Positions 49,286 to 57,640 of a DNA stretch of 64,000 bases are shown here, one piece after another. The notes beneath the pieces are model-generated. The model saw only the letters and a program-made list of their open reading frames with translations, was not told the origin of the DNA and did no database searches. The DNA lies in contig NZ_CP060828.1 of NCBI RefSeq assembly GCF_014489635.1, forward strand, positions 7,800,001 to 7,864,000, given 5' to 3'. The first letter of the stretch is position 1. Every line of letters starts with the position of its first letter. Position numbers and translations under genes: made by a program. The stretch comes from Streptomyces roseirectus (GTDB lineage Bacteria; Actinomycetota; Actinomycetes; Streptomycetales; Streptomycetaceae).

Positions 49286-49481
49286 GGCCCGCTCTCTGCG
49301 CCGCGGGCCGGCCTTGGTGCCGGGCGCTGCCCTCTGCGTGCCGGGCGGCTCCAGGGGGTTTGCTTGGGCGTCGGGCTGGTTGTGGGGGCGGCTCCGTGCC
49401 GGGTTTTCGTTGGGGCCGACCCGCTCTCCCCGCATCAGGGGCTCGCCCTTGTGCCAGGGCGCTGCCCTCTGCGTGCCGGGT
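49286..49481. repeat. Degenerate duplicated segment in a gene-free gap
   Basis: Two diverged copies of about 65 bases (roughly 49286-49350 and 49417-49481) share the stretches GGGCGCTGCCCTCTGCGTGC and CCCGCTCT. The gap 49114-49611 is otherwise G/T-rich and has no gene I can support. Open frames here read through on all plus-strand frames because stop codons are rare. Confidence 0.6.
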
Positions 49482-49611
49482 GCTCGTCGGGGGCGCCCGC
49501 TCCCTGCGTCGGGGTGGGGTGGGTTGCCTCTGGTGGTGGGTGGCTTGTCGGGGTCGGTCGGTGTCGCCTGACCGGGATCTTCGGTGGGGGCGGTTAGGTT
49601 CGGGGGGAGGG

Positions 49612-50124
49612 ATGGCTGATTCGGGTCTGGAGGGTGCGGTGGTGGAGCGGCGGGAGCAGGCGGTGTCGGACGCGTTGTCGACGCGGATCGGGCAGGTCGT
49701 GATGCTGCATCGCGGGGGTGACCGGGAAGAGGCGCGGGACCGGCTGCTGGCGTTGTGGGCTGAGGTGGGGGAGGACGGGGCGGTGGTCCATCGGTGCACC
49801 CTCGCGCATTATCTGGCCGATACGCAGGACGATCCGTCCGATGAACTCGCCTGGGATCTGCGGGCGTTGACGGCCGCCGAGGAGAGTCCGGGGGACGTCC
49901 GGTCCCTCTATCCCTCGCTGCATCTCAATCTCGCCGCCGACTACGAGAAGCTGGGGCGGCCCGACGCGGCCCGTACACATCTGCGGGCGGCCCGGGTCGC
50001 GGCGCGGGGCCTCGGGGAGGACGGGTACAGCGCCGGTGTGCGTGAGGCGATCGAGCGGCTTGCGGTCCGGTTGGGGGAGGGGGAAGGGGAGTCCTGGGGG
50101 CCGTGGGGGCCCTGGGGGTCGTGA
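49612..50124 (+). CDS. TPR-like hypothetical protein
   Basis: A 170-residue, all-helical cytoplasmic protein. ERREQAVSDALSTRIGQVVM, DREEARDRLLALWAEVG and LYPSLHLNLAADYEKLGRPD look like tetratricopeptide-type helix pairs. It ends in a Gly/Trp/Pro tail (SWGPWGPWGS). ATG 49612 has GGGGGGAGG upstream. Function unknown. Confidence 0.78.
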   Translation: MADSGLEGAVVERREQAVSDALSTRIGQVVMLHRGGDREEARDRLLALWAEVGEDGAVVHRCTLAHYLADTQDDPSDELAWDLRALTAAEESPGDVRSLYPSLHLNLAADYEKLGRPDAARTHLRAARVAARGLGEDGYSAGVREAIERLAVRLGEGEGESWGPWGPWGS

Positions 50125-50179
50125 CCAACTCCATATGGATCGGGTAGCCGAGCGGTAGCGGACTGTCAGCGCTTGCCCC

Positions 50180-50185
50180 TAGGCT
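50180..50185 (+). promoter_or_regulatory. Candidate -10 box of a small leaderless gene
   Basis: TAGGCT ends seven bases before ATG 50193 and there is no ribosome site, so the transcript would start at or beside the start codon. Confidence 0.45.
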
Positions 50186-50192
50186 TGTCCGC

Positions 50193-50372
50193 ATGTCCCC
50201 CGATCCTGGTGCCCCTGGTTCCGTGCGGTCCGCAGCCGAGTTGAACGAGCGGATCAGGTCGTTGTGGCTGCGCGCGGGCGGCTCGCTGTCCGCGAACGAG
50301 CGTGCGGAGTATGAGCTGTTGGTGGTGGAGTGGGCCGAGGCGATACGGGGCGAGGTCGTCGAGGCGGCTTGA
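50193..50372 (+). CDS. Small acidic protein of 59 residues
   Basis: A short reading frame with strong GC3 bias encodes AAELNERIRSLWLRAGGSLS, then a helix ANERAEYELLVVEWAEAIRG. It has no signal or membrane segment and seems made of two helices. A TAGGCT box six to seven bases upstream of ATG 50193 supports leaderless expression. I recognise no family name; my impression that it recurs in Streptomyces needs a search. Confidence 0.65.
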   Translation: MSPDPGAPGSVRSAAELNERIRSLWLRAGGSLSANERAEYELLVVEWAEAIRGEVVEAA

Positions 50373-50421
50373 AGAGCGGAGGGGGCGTGAGGTCTGTCTT
50401 CCCTGGCGTGGGTGCACGGCC

Positions 50422-51162
50422 TCACCTGCCGCCCGCCACCCGTAGCACCGCCCCCGTCGCGTACCCCGCCTCCTCCGACAGCAGCCAGGCCACCGCCCCC
50501 GCGATCTCCTCGGCCCGCCCCGGCCGCCGCAGCGGAATCCCGGCCGCCGCGCGATGCGCCCGCCCGGGATCGCCCATCGCCGCGTGCATCTCCGTGTCGA
50601 TCATCCCCGGCGCGACGGCGTTGACCCGGATCCCGGACGGCCCCAGCTCCTTGGCCAGCCCGACGGTCAGCGCGTCGACGGCCGCCTTGGTCGCGGCGTA
50701 GTGGACGTAGTCACCGGGGCTGCCGAGGGTCGCGGCGGCGGACGACACGTTGACGACGGCCCCGGCGCCGCGCGGCGCCATCAACTGCGCGGCCCGGCGT
50801 GAACACAGCAGCACGCCAAGGAGGTTGACGTCCACGACGCGTCGCAGATCGGCGGTCGCGGCGTCCGCGAGCGAGCCCAGCGGGCCGGTCACCCCCGCGT
50901 TGTTCACCAGCCCCGTCACCGGCCCGAGTTCACCCTCGGCGACCTCGAACAGCCGCTCCACATCGGCCTCGACGGACGTGTCCCCCCGCACGGTGACGGC
51001 CCGGCCCCCGGCCTCCCGCACATCCTCGGCCACCTTCTCCGCCGCGTCCGCGTCCCGCATGTACCCGATCACCACCCCGTGCCCCTCGGCACCCAGCCGA
51101 CGGCAGATCGCCGCCCCGATCCCCCTGCTCCCACCTGTGACGACAGTGACCCACGACGACAT
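50422..51162 (-). CDS. Short-chain dehydrogenase/reductase
   Basis: A 246-residue SDR with TVVTGGSRGIGAAICRRLG, NNAGVTGPLGSLADAA, the serine motif NVSSAAATLGSPGDYVHYAA and Y-x3-K in HYAATKAAVDAL. RPGRAEEIAGAVAWLLSEEA is the usual C-terminal region. ATG 51162 has CGGAGG upstream. Substrate unknown. It is followed upstream by the DUF4291 gene on the same strand with a 36-base gap. Confidence 0.92.
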   Translation of the reverse strand: MSSWVTVVTGGSRGIGAAICRRLGAEGHGVVIGYMRDADAAEKVAEDVREAGGRAVTVRGDTSVEADVERLFEVAEGELGPVTGLVNNAGVTGPLGSLADAATADLRRVVDVNLLGVLLCSRRAAQLMAPRGAGAVVNVSSAAATLGSPGDYVHYAATKAAVDALTVGLAKELGPSGIRVNAVAPGMIDTEMHAAMGDPGRAHRAAAGIPLRRPGRAEEIAGAVAWLLSEEAGYATGAVLRVAGGR

Positions 51163-51198
51163 CGACGAACCTCCGGCAGTACGACAGCGACGATCACC

Positions 51199-51843
51199 CT
51201 AAGCGGCGGGCGCGGACGGCGCGCCCTCGCCCGCATGCGGTCGTTCGTTCGGCGCGCGCAGGTGGGCCAGCACCTCGTCGTCGACGTCGTACGGCCGCTC
51301 GTCCGGCAACAGGGCCGTCGCCGCGTCGAGTCGGCCCGCCCGTACGTGCGAGTGGACCTCCTTCGCCAGGCCGGTGACGTCCTGGATGCCGACGATCCAC
51401 TCGTCCGCGTAACGGCGCACCGCCTCGCCGGAGAGGCCGAGTTGGAGGGAGCGGTGGGGCAACGGGGCGAGGCGGAGGTTGCGTTCGGGGTCCCACTGGA
51501 CACGCGCCGGGGACTGCCTCAACTGCCGTTTCCAGGAAGGCTGGTCGGCGTGGAGGGCGGGGACGTAATGGGAGAGGCACGCGTTGCGCAGGGCCCACTC
51601 GAAGCCCTCGCGGGTGATCTCGATCGCGAGGACGGTCTCCTGCCCCTCCTTCTCGGCCCAGCCGCAGCGGTACATCATCCACAGGAAGGACGGCTTGATC
51701 CAGGTCATGCGCTCACGGCTCCAGGCCGCCGGGAAGCGGCCGTCGCGGGCGGCCGGGAGGCCGAGGGCCGGGCGGTACGCCTGGTAGACGGTGAGGGTGG
51801 AGGCGGTCTGACGGGCTCGGATCTGGTGTTTCGGGTGCTGCAT
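51199..51843 (-). CDS. DUF4291 family protein
   Basis: A 214-residue protein with the DUF4291 hallmarks TVYQAYRPALGLPAA, RMTWIKPSFLWMMYRCGW and EVLAIEIT-like text (TVLAIEITREGFEWALR). ATG 51843 sets the family N-terminus. The function of the family is unknown. It is divergent from the SnoaL-like gene. Confidence 0.9.
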   Translation of the reverse strand: MQHPKHQIRARQTASTLTVYQAYRPALGLPAARDGRFPAAWSRERMTWIKPSFLWMMYRCGWAEKEGQETVLAIEITREGFEWALRNACLSHYVPALHADQPSWKRQLRQSPARVQWDPERNLRLAPLPHRSLQLGLSGEAVRRYADEWIVGIQDVTGLAKEVHSHVRAGRLDAATALLPDERPYDVDDEVLAHLRAPNERPHAGEGAPSAPAA

Positions 51844-51950
51844 GGGTTCAGGGTGCTCGGCGCCGGGCCCGGGGGCCAGTGAATATCGACTCGGGGACAG
51901 TTGCGGGCGGTCCTCTTGGCGTGGTGGGCAAGGTCGTCAACACTCGGGCC

Positions 51951-52424
51951 ATGACCCAGCGTGTGGAACTCGCCGCCGTGATGGACCGGTTGGCCGTCGA
52001 CGAGCTGATCACCGACTATGCGAGGGCGGTGGACGACGCCGAATGGGCGTCGTACGAAGGGCTGTTCGTACCGGAGGGGCGGGCCGACTACCGGTCGGCC
52101 GGGGGGATCGAGGGAAGAGCGGCGGAGGTGGCCGGATGGCTCGCCGAGAGCCTGACGTTGTTCGGGATGCGGCAGCACCTGATCGTCAACAGACGCCTCA
52201 GGTTCGGGCAGTTGGAGCAGGATCTCGGGGACACGGCGCGGGTGGAGGCGGACTACGTCAACCCGATGCGGTTCGCGAAGGGTGAAGCGGCCGGGGGAGT
52301 GCCCGACTTCGTCGCCGGGGGGAGGTACGCGTTCGGACTCGTGCGGACGTACGACGGGTGGCGGTTCACCGAGGTCGTCGTCGAGGAGAAATGGCGGAGG
52401 CTGTCCGAGCGTCCTCTGTCCTAG
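51951..52424 (+). CDS. SnoaL/NTF2-like family protein
   Basis: A 157-residue cone-fold protein: AAVMDRLAVDELITDYARAV, WASYEGLFVPEGRADYRSAG and RYAFGLVRTYDGWRFTEVVV. Members are small isomerases, cyclases or dehydratases, or ligand-binding proteins. No ribosome site is evident before ATG 51951; an in-frame ATG at 51879 would overlap the divergent promoter region. Confidence 0.85.
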   Translation: MTQRVELAAVMDRLAVDELITDYARAVDDAEWASYEGLFVPEGRADYRSAGGIEGRAAEVAGWLAESLTLFGMRQHLIVNRRLRFGQLEQDLGDTARVEADYVNPMRFAKGEAAGGVPDFVAGGRYAFGLVRTYDGWRFTEVVVEEKWRRLSERPLS

Positions 52425-52472
52425 ATCGCGGCGTCCCCGCACACTGGAGGCATCTCTACAGGGAGGCGACGC

Positions 52473-54095
52473 ATGACGACCCACTGGCTCGCCTCCCCTC
52501 GCCGCCGTACGGGACTCGCGGTGCTCGCCGGTGCCCTGCCCGTGCTCGCCTTTCCCGCGCCCTCGCTCTGGTGGTGGGCGTACGGGGCGCTGGTGCCGTG
52601 GCTGCTGCTCGTGCGGACCGCGCCGAGCGGGAGGCGGGCGCTGTACGAGGGGTGGGCCGGGGGGTTCGGGTTCATGCTGGGGATGCACCACTGGTTGCTG
52701 CCCAGCCTGAACGTGTTCACGTTCGTGATCGCGGGGTTGCTGGGGGCGTTGTGGGCGCCTTGGGGGTGGGTGGTGCGGCGGTTGCTGGGCGGGGAGTACG
52801 ACAGGCGCCCCGGCCGTAAAGAGGCCGCCGTCGCCCTCGTCGTCCTGCCCTCCGGCTGGCTCGCCGTCGAACTCGTCCGCTCCTGGCAGGGGCTCGGTGG
52901 GCCCTGGGGCATGCTCGGGGCCAGCCAGTGGGAGGTGGGACCGGCGCTGCGGCTCGCGTCGGTGGGGGGTGTCTGGCTGCTGACGCTGCTCGTCGTGGCG
53001 GTGAACACGGCCGTCGCGCTGCTCGTCGCGGCTTCCGTGCCGTGTGCCTCCGCCGATCGAGCCTCAGCCTCCCGGACGTCCGACGACCTCACCCCCGTCG
53101 ATCCCACCCCCTCGCCCCGCCCTCTCGCTCTCGCTGCCCTCCTGGCCCTCGCAGTCCTGACCGTGGCCGTCTCTGTGGCGGCCCCCCGCCCCGAGACCAC
53201 CGGCCGCGCGCGCATCGCCCTCGTCCAGGCCGGTGTCGTCGACGGTCCCGACCGCCGGTTCGAGCGGGAGGAACGGCTCACCCGGGAGCTGGTCGGGCAG
53301 GACGTGGATCTGATCGTGTGGGGGGAGAGCAGTGTCGGGTACGACCTGAAGGACCGCCCTGACCTGGCGAAACGCCTGGCGGCACTCGCGGGGGCGACCG
53401 GCGCCGACCTGCTCGTGAACGTGGACGCGCGCCGCTCGGACCGCCCCGGCATCTACAAGAGCTCGATCCTGGTCGGACCGGACGGTCCGACCGGTGACCG
53501 GTACGACAAGATGCGGCTGGTGCCGTTCGGGGAGTACATCCCGGCGCGTTCGCTGCTCGGCTGGGCGACGTCCGTGGGGAAGGCGGCCGGCGAGGACCGG
53601 CGGCGCGGCACCGCGCAGACCGTGATGGAGGCGGGCCCGGAGCTGCGGTTCGGCCCGATGATCTGCTTCGAGACGGCGTTCCCGGACATGAGCCGCAACC
53701 TCGCGCGCAAGGGCGTCGACCTCCTCGTCGCCCAGTCCTCGACGTCGTCGTTCCAGCACAGCTGGGCCCCCGCGCAGCACGCCTCGCTGGCCGCGCTGCG
53801 CGCCGCCGAGACGGGCCGGACGTTCGTCCACGCGACGCTCACCGGCGACTCCGTCGTCCACGGCCCGGACGGCCGGCGTATCGGGCGGGCCCTCGGGACC
53901 AGCGTGAGCGGGACGGCCGTGTACGAGGTTCCGCTCTCCGACAGCCTTACCGTGTACGACCGTTACGGCGACTGGGCGGTGTACGCGGCGCTCCTCGCGC
54001 TCGCCGGGTACGCCGTCAGCGTCCTGCGGGGGCGGACACCTCGCGCACGACCCGCTCGCACAGTTCGTGAGTCGCCAGCGCGTCCCGTGCGCTGA
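52473..54095 (+). CDS. lnt: Apolipoprotein N-acyltransferase
   Basis: A 540-residue membrane enzyme that adds the third acyl chain to lipoproteins. About six transmembrane helices lie in residues 10-245, then an extracytoplasmic nitrilase domain. The catalytic triad is visible as E285 (IVWGESSVG), K346 (YDKMRLVPFGEYIP) and C398 (PMICFETAFPDMSR). A last helix follows near 500-520. ATG 52473 has GGGAGGCG upstream. The last 80 bases overlap the convergent Gfo/Idh gene. Confidence 0.95.
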   Translation: MTTHWLASPRRRTGLAVLAGALPVLAFPAPSLWWWAYGALVPWLLLVRTAPSGRRALYEGWAGGFGFMLGMHHWLLPSLNVFTFVIAGLLGALWAPWGWVVRRLLGGEYDRRPGRKEAAVALVVLPSGWLAVELVRSWQGLGGPWGMLGASQWEVGPALRLASVGGVWLLTLLVVAVNTAVALLVAASVPCASADRASASRTSDDLTPVDPTPSPRPLALAALLALAVLTVAVSVAAPRPETTGRARIALVQAGVVDGPDRRFEREERLTRELVGQDVDLIVWGESSVGYDLKDRPDLAKRLAALAGATGADLLVNVDARRSDRPGIYKSSILVGPDGPTGDRYDKMRLVPFGEYIPARSLLGWATSVGKAAGEDRRRGTAQTVMEAGPELRFGPMICFETAFPDMSRNLARKGVDLLVAQSSTSSFQHSWAPAQHASLAALRAAETGRTFVHATLTGDSVVHGPDGRRIGRALGTSVSGTAVYEVPLSDSLTVYDRYGDWAVYAALLALAGYAVSVLRGRTPRARPARTVRESPARPVR

Positions 54096-54924
54096 GCGTC
54101 TTGCCCGCGCGGACGGCGTCCAGGAACGTCAACACCGCCTGCTCGATGCCGCGTTGGCGGGCCACCGGGACCCAGTCGCCGCGCCGTCGCACGCTCGGCT
54201 GGCCCTTGTGGTCGATGACCTCGGCGAGGTTGACGACCTGCCGCTTCGTGTCCTGCCCGGAGACCTCCAGGACCTCCTCGTTCGACCCGCTGAGCCGGTT
54301 CATCACGCCGAGCGCGGTGAAGCCGTCGCCCGCGAGCTGGAGGACGACGTGGTGCAGCAGCCCGTCGTCGAGGCGCCCGCGCACGGTGACGTCCTCGATC
54401 TCGCCCGGCACGAGGAACCTCAGCGTGTCGACGACGTGGATGAAATCGTCGTACACCATCCGGCGCGGCTCCTCCGGGAGCCCTATGCGGTTCTTCTGCA
54501 TCAGGATCAGCTCGCGCGGGTGGTCGGCGCACTGCGTGTACCCGGGCGCGTGACGCCGGTTGAAGCCGACGGCCAACGAGACGCCGCGCTCCTCCGCCAG
54601 CTCCACCAGCCGTACGCAGTCGGCGAGTTCGTACGCCAGCGGCTTGTCGACGTACGTCGGGACGCCCGCTTCGAGCAGCCGCGTCACCAGCTCCGGGTGG
54701 ACGGCGGTGGGGGCGTGCACGAACGCGGCGTCCAGGCCCTGCGCGAGGAGGTCGTCGAGGCCGAGGTGGGCGCGGCCCGGCGGCAGCCGCAGGGACGCGG
54801 CGGCCTCGTCCAGCGTCGCGGGCGTACGGGTGTGCAGGTGCAGATCGACGTCGGGCAGCGCGCCGAGCACCGGCAGGTACGCCTTCCTCGCGATGTCACC
54901 GAGTCCGATGCAGCCGACCTTCAC
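54016..54924 (-). CDS. Gfo/Idh/MocA family oxidoreductase
   Basis: A 302-residue NAD(P)-dependent enzyme. It opens MKVGCIGLGDIARKAYLPVL (cofactor fold), with YVDKPLAYELADC holding the EKP-like motif (here DKP) and FIHVVDTLRFLVPGEI in the substrate domain. Sugar or cyclitol oxidation is the family expectation. GTG 54924 has GAGGAG upstream and lies nine bases after the FAD monooxygenase stop, so the two are one operon. Confidence 0.9.
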   Translation of the reverse strand: MKVGCIGLGDIARKAYLPVLGALPDVDLHLHTRTPATLDEAAASLRLPPGRAHLGLDDLLAQGLDAAFVHAPTAVHPELVTRLLEAGVPTYVDKPLAYELADCVRLVELAEERGVSLAVGFNRRHAPGYTQCADHPRELILMQKNRIGLPEEPRRMVYDDFIHVVDTLRFLVPGEIEDVTVRGRLDDGLLHHVVLQLAGDGFTALGVMNRLSGSNEEVLEVSGQDTKRQVVNLAEVIDHKGQPSVRRRGDWVPVARQRGIEQAVLTFLDAVRAGKTLSARDALATHELCERVVREVSAPAGR

Positions 54925-54933
54925 GCGCGCTCC

Positions 54934-56085
54934 TCACCTCGTCGTCTGCTGCGCAGCATACGGCGGGCGCCAGTCCGCGATCCCGTCGAAGCCCCGCAGG
55001 AACAGTGCCGGGCCGGCCGCCGACAGCGCCGTCATCGCCGCGTTCCGTACGGCCGTCGTCCCCCGGCCCCGCAGCATGCCGAGCCGCCCCGCGCGTACGG
55101 CCCTCCGGGCGACGGCCGTCGTCCTCGGGAGGCGGGCGGCCGTGTACGCGTGCAGGTCGTCGCGGGTGTGGGCGAGGACGACGGCGTCCTCGATCGCCTG
55201 GTTGCCGCCCTGGCCGAGCGTCGGCGGCATCGCGTGCGCGGCGTCGCCGAGCAGGGCGACCCGGCCGCGGTGGAAGGCGGGGAGGGGGACGGCGATCTGG
55301 TGCACGTCGTGCCGCAGGACGTCCTGGGGGCGGGCGGCGGCGAGGAGTTGGGGGACGGGGGCGTGCCAGTCGCCGAACTGGCGCTGGAGTTCGGCGCGTT
55401 CGTCGTTCGCGCGCTGGCCCTTGGGGGCTCGGGCGGCTGCGTACGCGTAGACGCGGCCGTCCTTCAGGGGGTGTGAGCCCCAAAGGCGGCCTCGGCCCCA
55501 GGTCTCGTGCGAGGTGAACTCCACGCCGGGCAACGGGAGTAGCAGGCGCCAGGTGGTGAAACCGGCGTATTCGACGCCGGGTTGGTCCGGGAAGAGGGCG
55601 CGGCGGACGGAGGAGTGGACGCCGTCCGCCGCTACGACCAGGTCGGCCTCCAACTCGCCTTGCGGTGTGGTTACTTGGGCCGGTCGGGTGGCGTCGCCCG
55701 GGTCGGTGAGGGTGGCGGGGGTGTTCGTGCGGATGGCGTCCGGTGGGAGGAGGGCGGCGAGGGTGTCCACGAGGGTGGTGCGGGGGAGGAGGACGAGGGG
55801 GCCGCCGAAGCGGGTCTCGGCGGAGCGGGCGTCGGAGCGGGAGAGCCAGCGGCCACCTGGGGTGCGTAAGCCGCCGTCGCCCTGCCAGGCGGCCAGGTCG
55901 CGGATTCGGTCGCCTACGCCGAGGGTGTCCAGGGCGCGCAGGGCGTTGGGGGCGAGGGAGATGGCGGTGCCGGCCGGGGTGAGGGCGGGGGTGCGTTCGA
56001 GGACGGTGATGTGGGCGCCGGTGCGGTGGAGGGCGGCTGCTGCGGTGAGGCCGCCTATGCCGGCGCCGATGATGAGGACGCGCAT
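54934..56085 (-). CDS. FAD-dependent aromatic monooxygenase
   Basis: A 383-residue flavoprotein hydroxylase. The FAD GxGxxG motif is IIGAGIGGLTAAAALHRTGA, the DG motif is LVVAADGVHSSVRRALF and the GD motif is VALLGDAAHAMPPTLGQGGN. It resembles salicylate/UbiH-type monooxygenases. ATG 56085 follows CGGAG. It reads divergently from the TetR gene, and two operator palindromes in the 99-base gap suggest it is the regulated target. Confidence 0.93.
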   Translation of the reverse strand: MRVLIIGAGIGGLTAAAALHRTGAHITVLERTPALTPAGTAISLAPNALRALDTLGVGDRIRDLAAWQGDGGLRTPGGRWLSRSDARSAETRFGGPLVLLPRTTLVDTLAALLPPDAIRTNTPATLTDPGDATRPAQVTTPQGELEADLVVAADGVHSSVRRALFPDQPGVEYAGFTTWRLLLPLPGVEFTSHETWGRGRLWGSHPLKDGRVYAYAAARAPKGQRANDERAELQRQFGDWHAPVPQLLAAARPQDVLRHDVHQIAVPLPAFHRGRVALLGDAAHAMPPTLGQGGNQAIEDAVVLAHTRDDLHAYTAARLPRTTAVARRAVRAGRLGMLRGRGTTAVRNAAMTALSAAGPALFLRGFDGIADWRPPYAAQQTTR

Positions 56086-56112
56086 GGTTTCTCCGTTGGC
56101 TGTAGGGCGTTG

Positions 56113-56155
56113 ACTACAGGTGTAGTTACTGGGGTGACTGTACTACGGGTGTAGT
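56113..56155. promoter_or_regulatory. Two TetR-type operators
   Basis: ACTACAGGTGTAGT (56113-56126) and ACTACGGGTGTAGT (56142-56155) share arms ACTAC/GTAGT and lie 29 bases apart, between the divergent monooxygenase and TetR genes. The second overlaps the expected -35 region of the TetR promoter. Paired identical half-sites strongly suggest binding by the adjacent TetR protein. Confidence 0.85.
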
Positions 56156-56172
56156 GGGCGGCGTCCATGGCT

Positions 56173-56178
56173 TAGGTT
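56173..56178 (+). promoter_or_regulatory. Candidate -10 box of the TetR gene
   Basis: TAGGTT ends six bases before ATG 56185 with no ribosome site, so the TetR transcript is probably leaderless and its promoter overlaps the second operator. Confidence 0.5.
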
Positions 56179-56184
56179 CCGTTC

Positions 56185-56793
56185 ATGCCTGCGGACACCG
56201 GACTTCCCTCACAGCTCCCCTCGCGACTTCCCTCGCGTGCCGATCTGATCGCCGACGCCGCCCTTGCCCTTCTCGCCGAGCGGGGGATGCGGGGCCTCAC
56301 CCATCGCGCCGTCGACGAGGCGGCCGGGCTTCCGCAGGGGGCCACCTCGAATGTCGCGCGTACCCGGCAGGCGTTGCTCGAACTGGCGGTGCGGCGGCAC
56401 GCTGAGCGGGAGGCCCGGGTGCTCGGGATCGGTGAACTGCCCGGCGCGGGGGAGGGGTTGGACGTGCTGGCCGACGCGCTGGCCGTCGCCGTCCACCGGT
56501 TGATGAGCGGGGAGCGGGCGCTGCTCGTCGCCCGGTACGAGCTGGCGCTGGAGGCGACGCGGCGGCCCGAGTTGCGGGAGTTCTACGACGCGACCGGGGG
56601 TCGATTCCGCGACGCGCTGCGGGAGTTGGTCGTCGCGGCGGGGTCGGGGGAGCCGGAGCGGCACGTGCTGTCGCTGGTGGCGTGGGCGGAGGGGGTGATG
56701 TTCTCGTGCGTGGCGGGGGCGTTCGCGGTGCCGTCGGTCGGTGAACTTCGGCGCGGGGCGCGGGAGTTGCTGCGGGGGATGCTGGGGCGGTGA
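56185..56793 (+). CDS. TetR-family transcriptional regulator
   Basis: A 202-residue repressor. Residues 18-62 are the TetR HTH (RADLIADAALALLAERGMRG, LTHRAVDEAAGLPQGATSNV). The C-terminal helical domain should bind an inducer, perhaps an aromatic compound used by the divergent monooxygenase. The two palindromes at 56113-56155 are its probable operators, controlling both directions. Confidence 0.9.
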   Translation: MPADTGLPSQLPSRLPSRADLIADAALALLAERGMRGLTHRAVDEAAGLPQGATSNVARTRQALLELAVRRHAEREARVLGIGELPGAGEGLDVLADALAVAVHRLMSGERALLVARYELALEATRRPELREFYDATGGRFRDALRELVVAAGSGEPERHVLSLVAWAEGVMFSCVAGAFAVPSVGELRRGARELLRGMLGR

Positions 56794-56836
56794 AAAGGAG
56801 TGGGCCGGGTGGGGTGGTGTCCGGGATCATGGCCGC

Positions 56837-57349
56837 ATGAGCAGCCAGCGCACCGAGCCCGCCCAGAACGCGTCCGAACGGGACATGCTGGAAGGGTGGT
56901 TGGAGTATCACCGGCAGACCCTCGCGTGGAAGTGCGAGGGGTTGACCGACGAGCAGTTGCGCACCGCCGCCGTCCCGCCGTCGGAGCTGTCCCTGCTGGG
57001 GCTGGTGCGGCACATGGCCGAGGTCGAGCGGGGCTGGTTCCGCAAGGTCCTCGTGGGCGACGATCCGGGGCCGATCTACTACAGCGACGCCGATCCTGAC
57101 GGCGAGTTCCACGTCGGTGACGGTGACACCTGGGCTGAGGCGTACGCGACCTGGCAGGGCGAGATCGAGGTGGCCCGCGAGTACGCCGGGCGGTTCGAAC
57201 TGGACGATCTGTCGCAGGGCGAGAGCCGGTTCACGGAGGAGCCGTTCAGTCTGCGGTGGATCTATACGCACATGATCGAGGAGTACGCCCGGCACAACGG
57301 GCATGCGGATCTGCTGCGCGAGCTGATCGATGGGGCTACCGGGGAGTGA
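56837..57349 (+). CDS. DinB/DUF664 family protein
   Basis: A 170-residue four-helix-bundle protein of the DinB/DUF664 type, unrelated to polymerase IV. It reads RDMLEGWLEYHRQTLAWKCE, SLLGLVRHMAEVERGWFRKV and WIYTHMIEEYARHNGHADLL. The histidines in RHMAEVE, EYARHNGHAD are placed as metal ligands in this family, which includes mycothiol-dependent enzymes. No ribosome site precedes ATG 56837. Confidence 0.9.
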   Translation: MSSQRTEPAQNASERDMLEGWLEYHRQTLAWKCEGLTDEQLRTAAVPPSELSLLGLVRHMAEVERGWFRKVLVGDDPGPIYYSDADPDGEFHVGDGDTWAEAYATWQGEIEVAREYAGRFELDDLSQGESRFTEEPFSLRWIYTHMIEEYARHNGHADLLRELIDGATGE

Positions 57350-57412
57350 CGGGGGTTGGGGCGACGGGGGTGGTAAGGGAGTGACGGGGTGATGCGGTAA
57401 CGGTTGCCGGGG

Positions 57413-57490
57413 CTGCGGGGCTGCGGGGCTGCGGGGCTGCGGGGCTGCGGGGCTGTGCTGAGTTGCCGGGGCTGTGCTGAGTTGCCGGGG
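57413..57490. repeat. 8-bp and 19-bp tandem repeats
   Basis: Five exact copies of CTGCGGGG (57413-57452) are followed by two copies of CTGTGCTGAGTTGCCGGGG (57453-57490). A likely slippage-prone microsatellite in the gap between the DinB-type gene and the lipoprotein gene. Confidence 0.9.
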
Positions 57491-57640
57491 CGGCAGGGCT
57501 CCGTCGGGGTGCCGGGGCGGTGGGGTGACGTCAGCCGCCGCCGACGTGAGCCGTCCGTACGGGGCAGGAGATCACTCGTGCGGGGCAACCTCCGCTTGTC
57601 CACCGCACCTCCCGGCGCCGGAGCCGACAGAGTTGCGCGG

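Noticed and set aside
49183..49611. In-frame upstream extension of the TPR-like gene
   Set aside because: It crosses a duplicated low-complexity segment, and a strong ribosome site marks ATG 49612.
57413..57490. Possible CRISPR-like repeats
   Set aside because: The units are 8 and 19 bases with no spacers; this is a simple tandem repeat and no cas gene is present.
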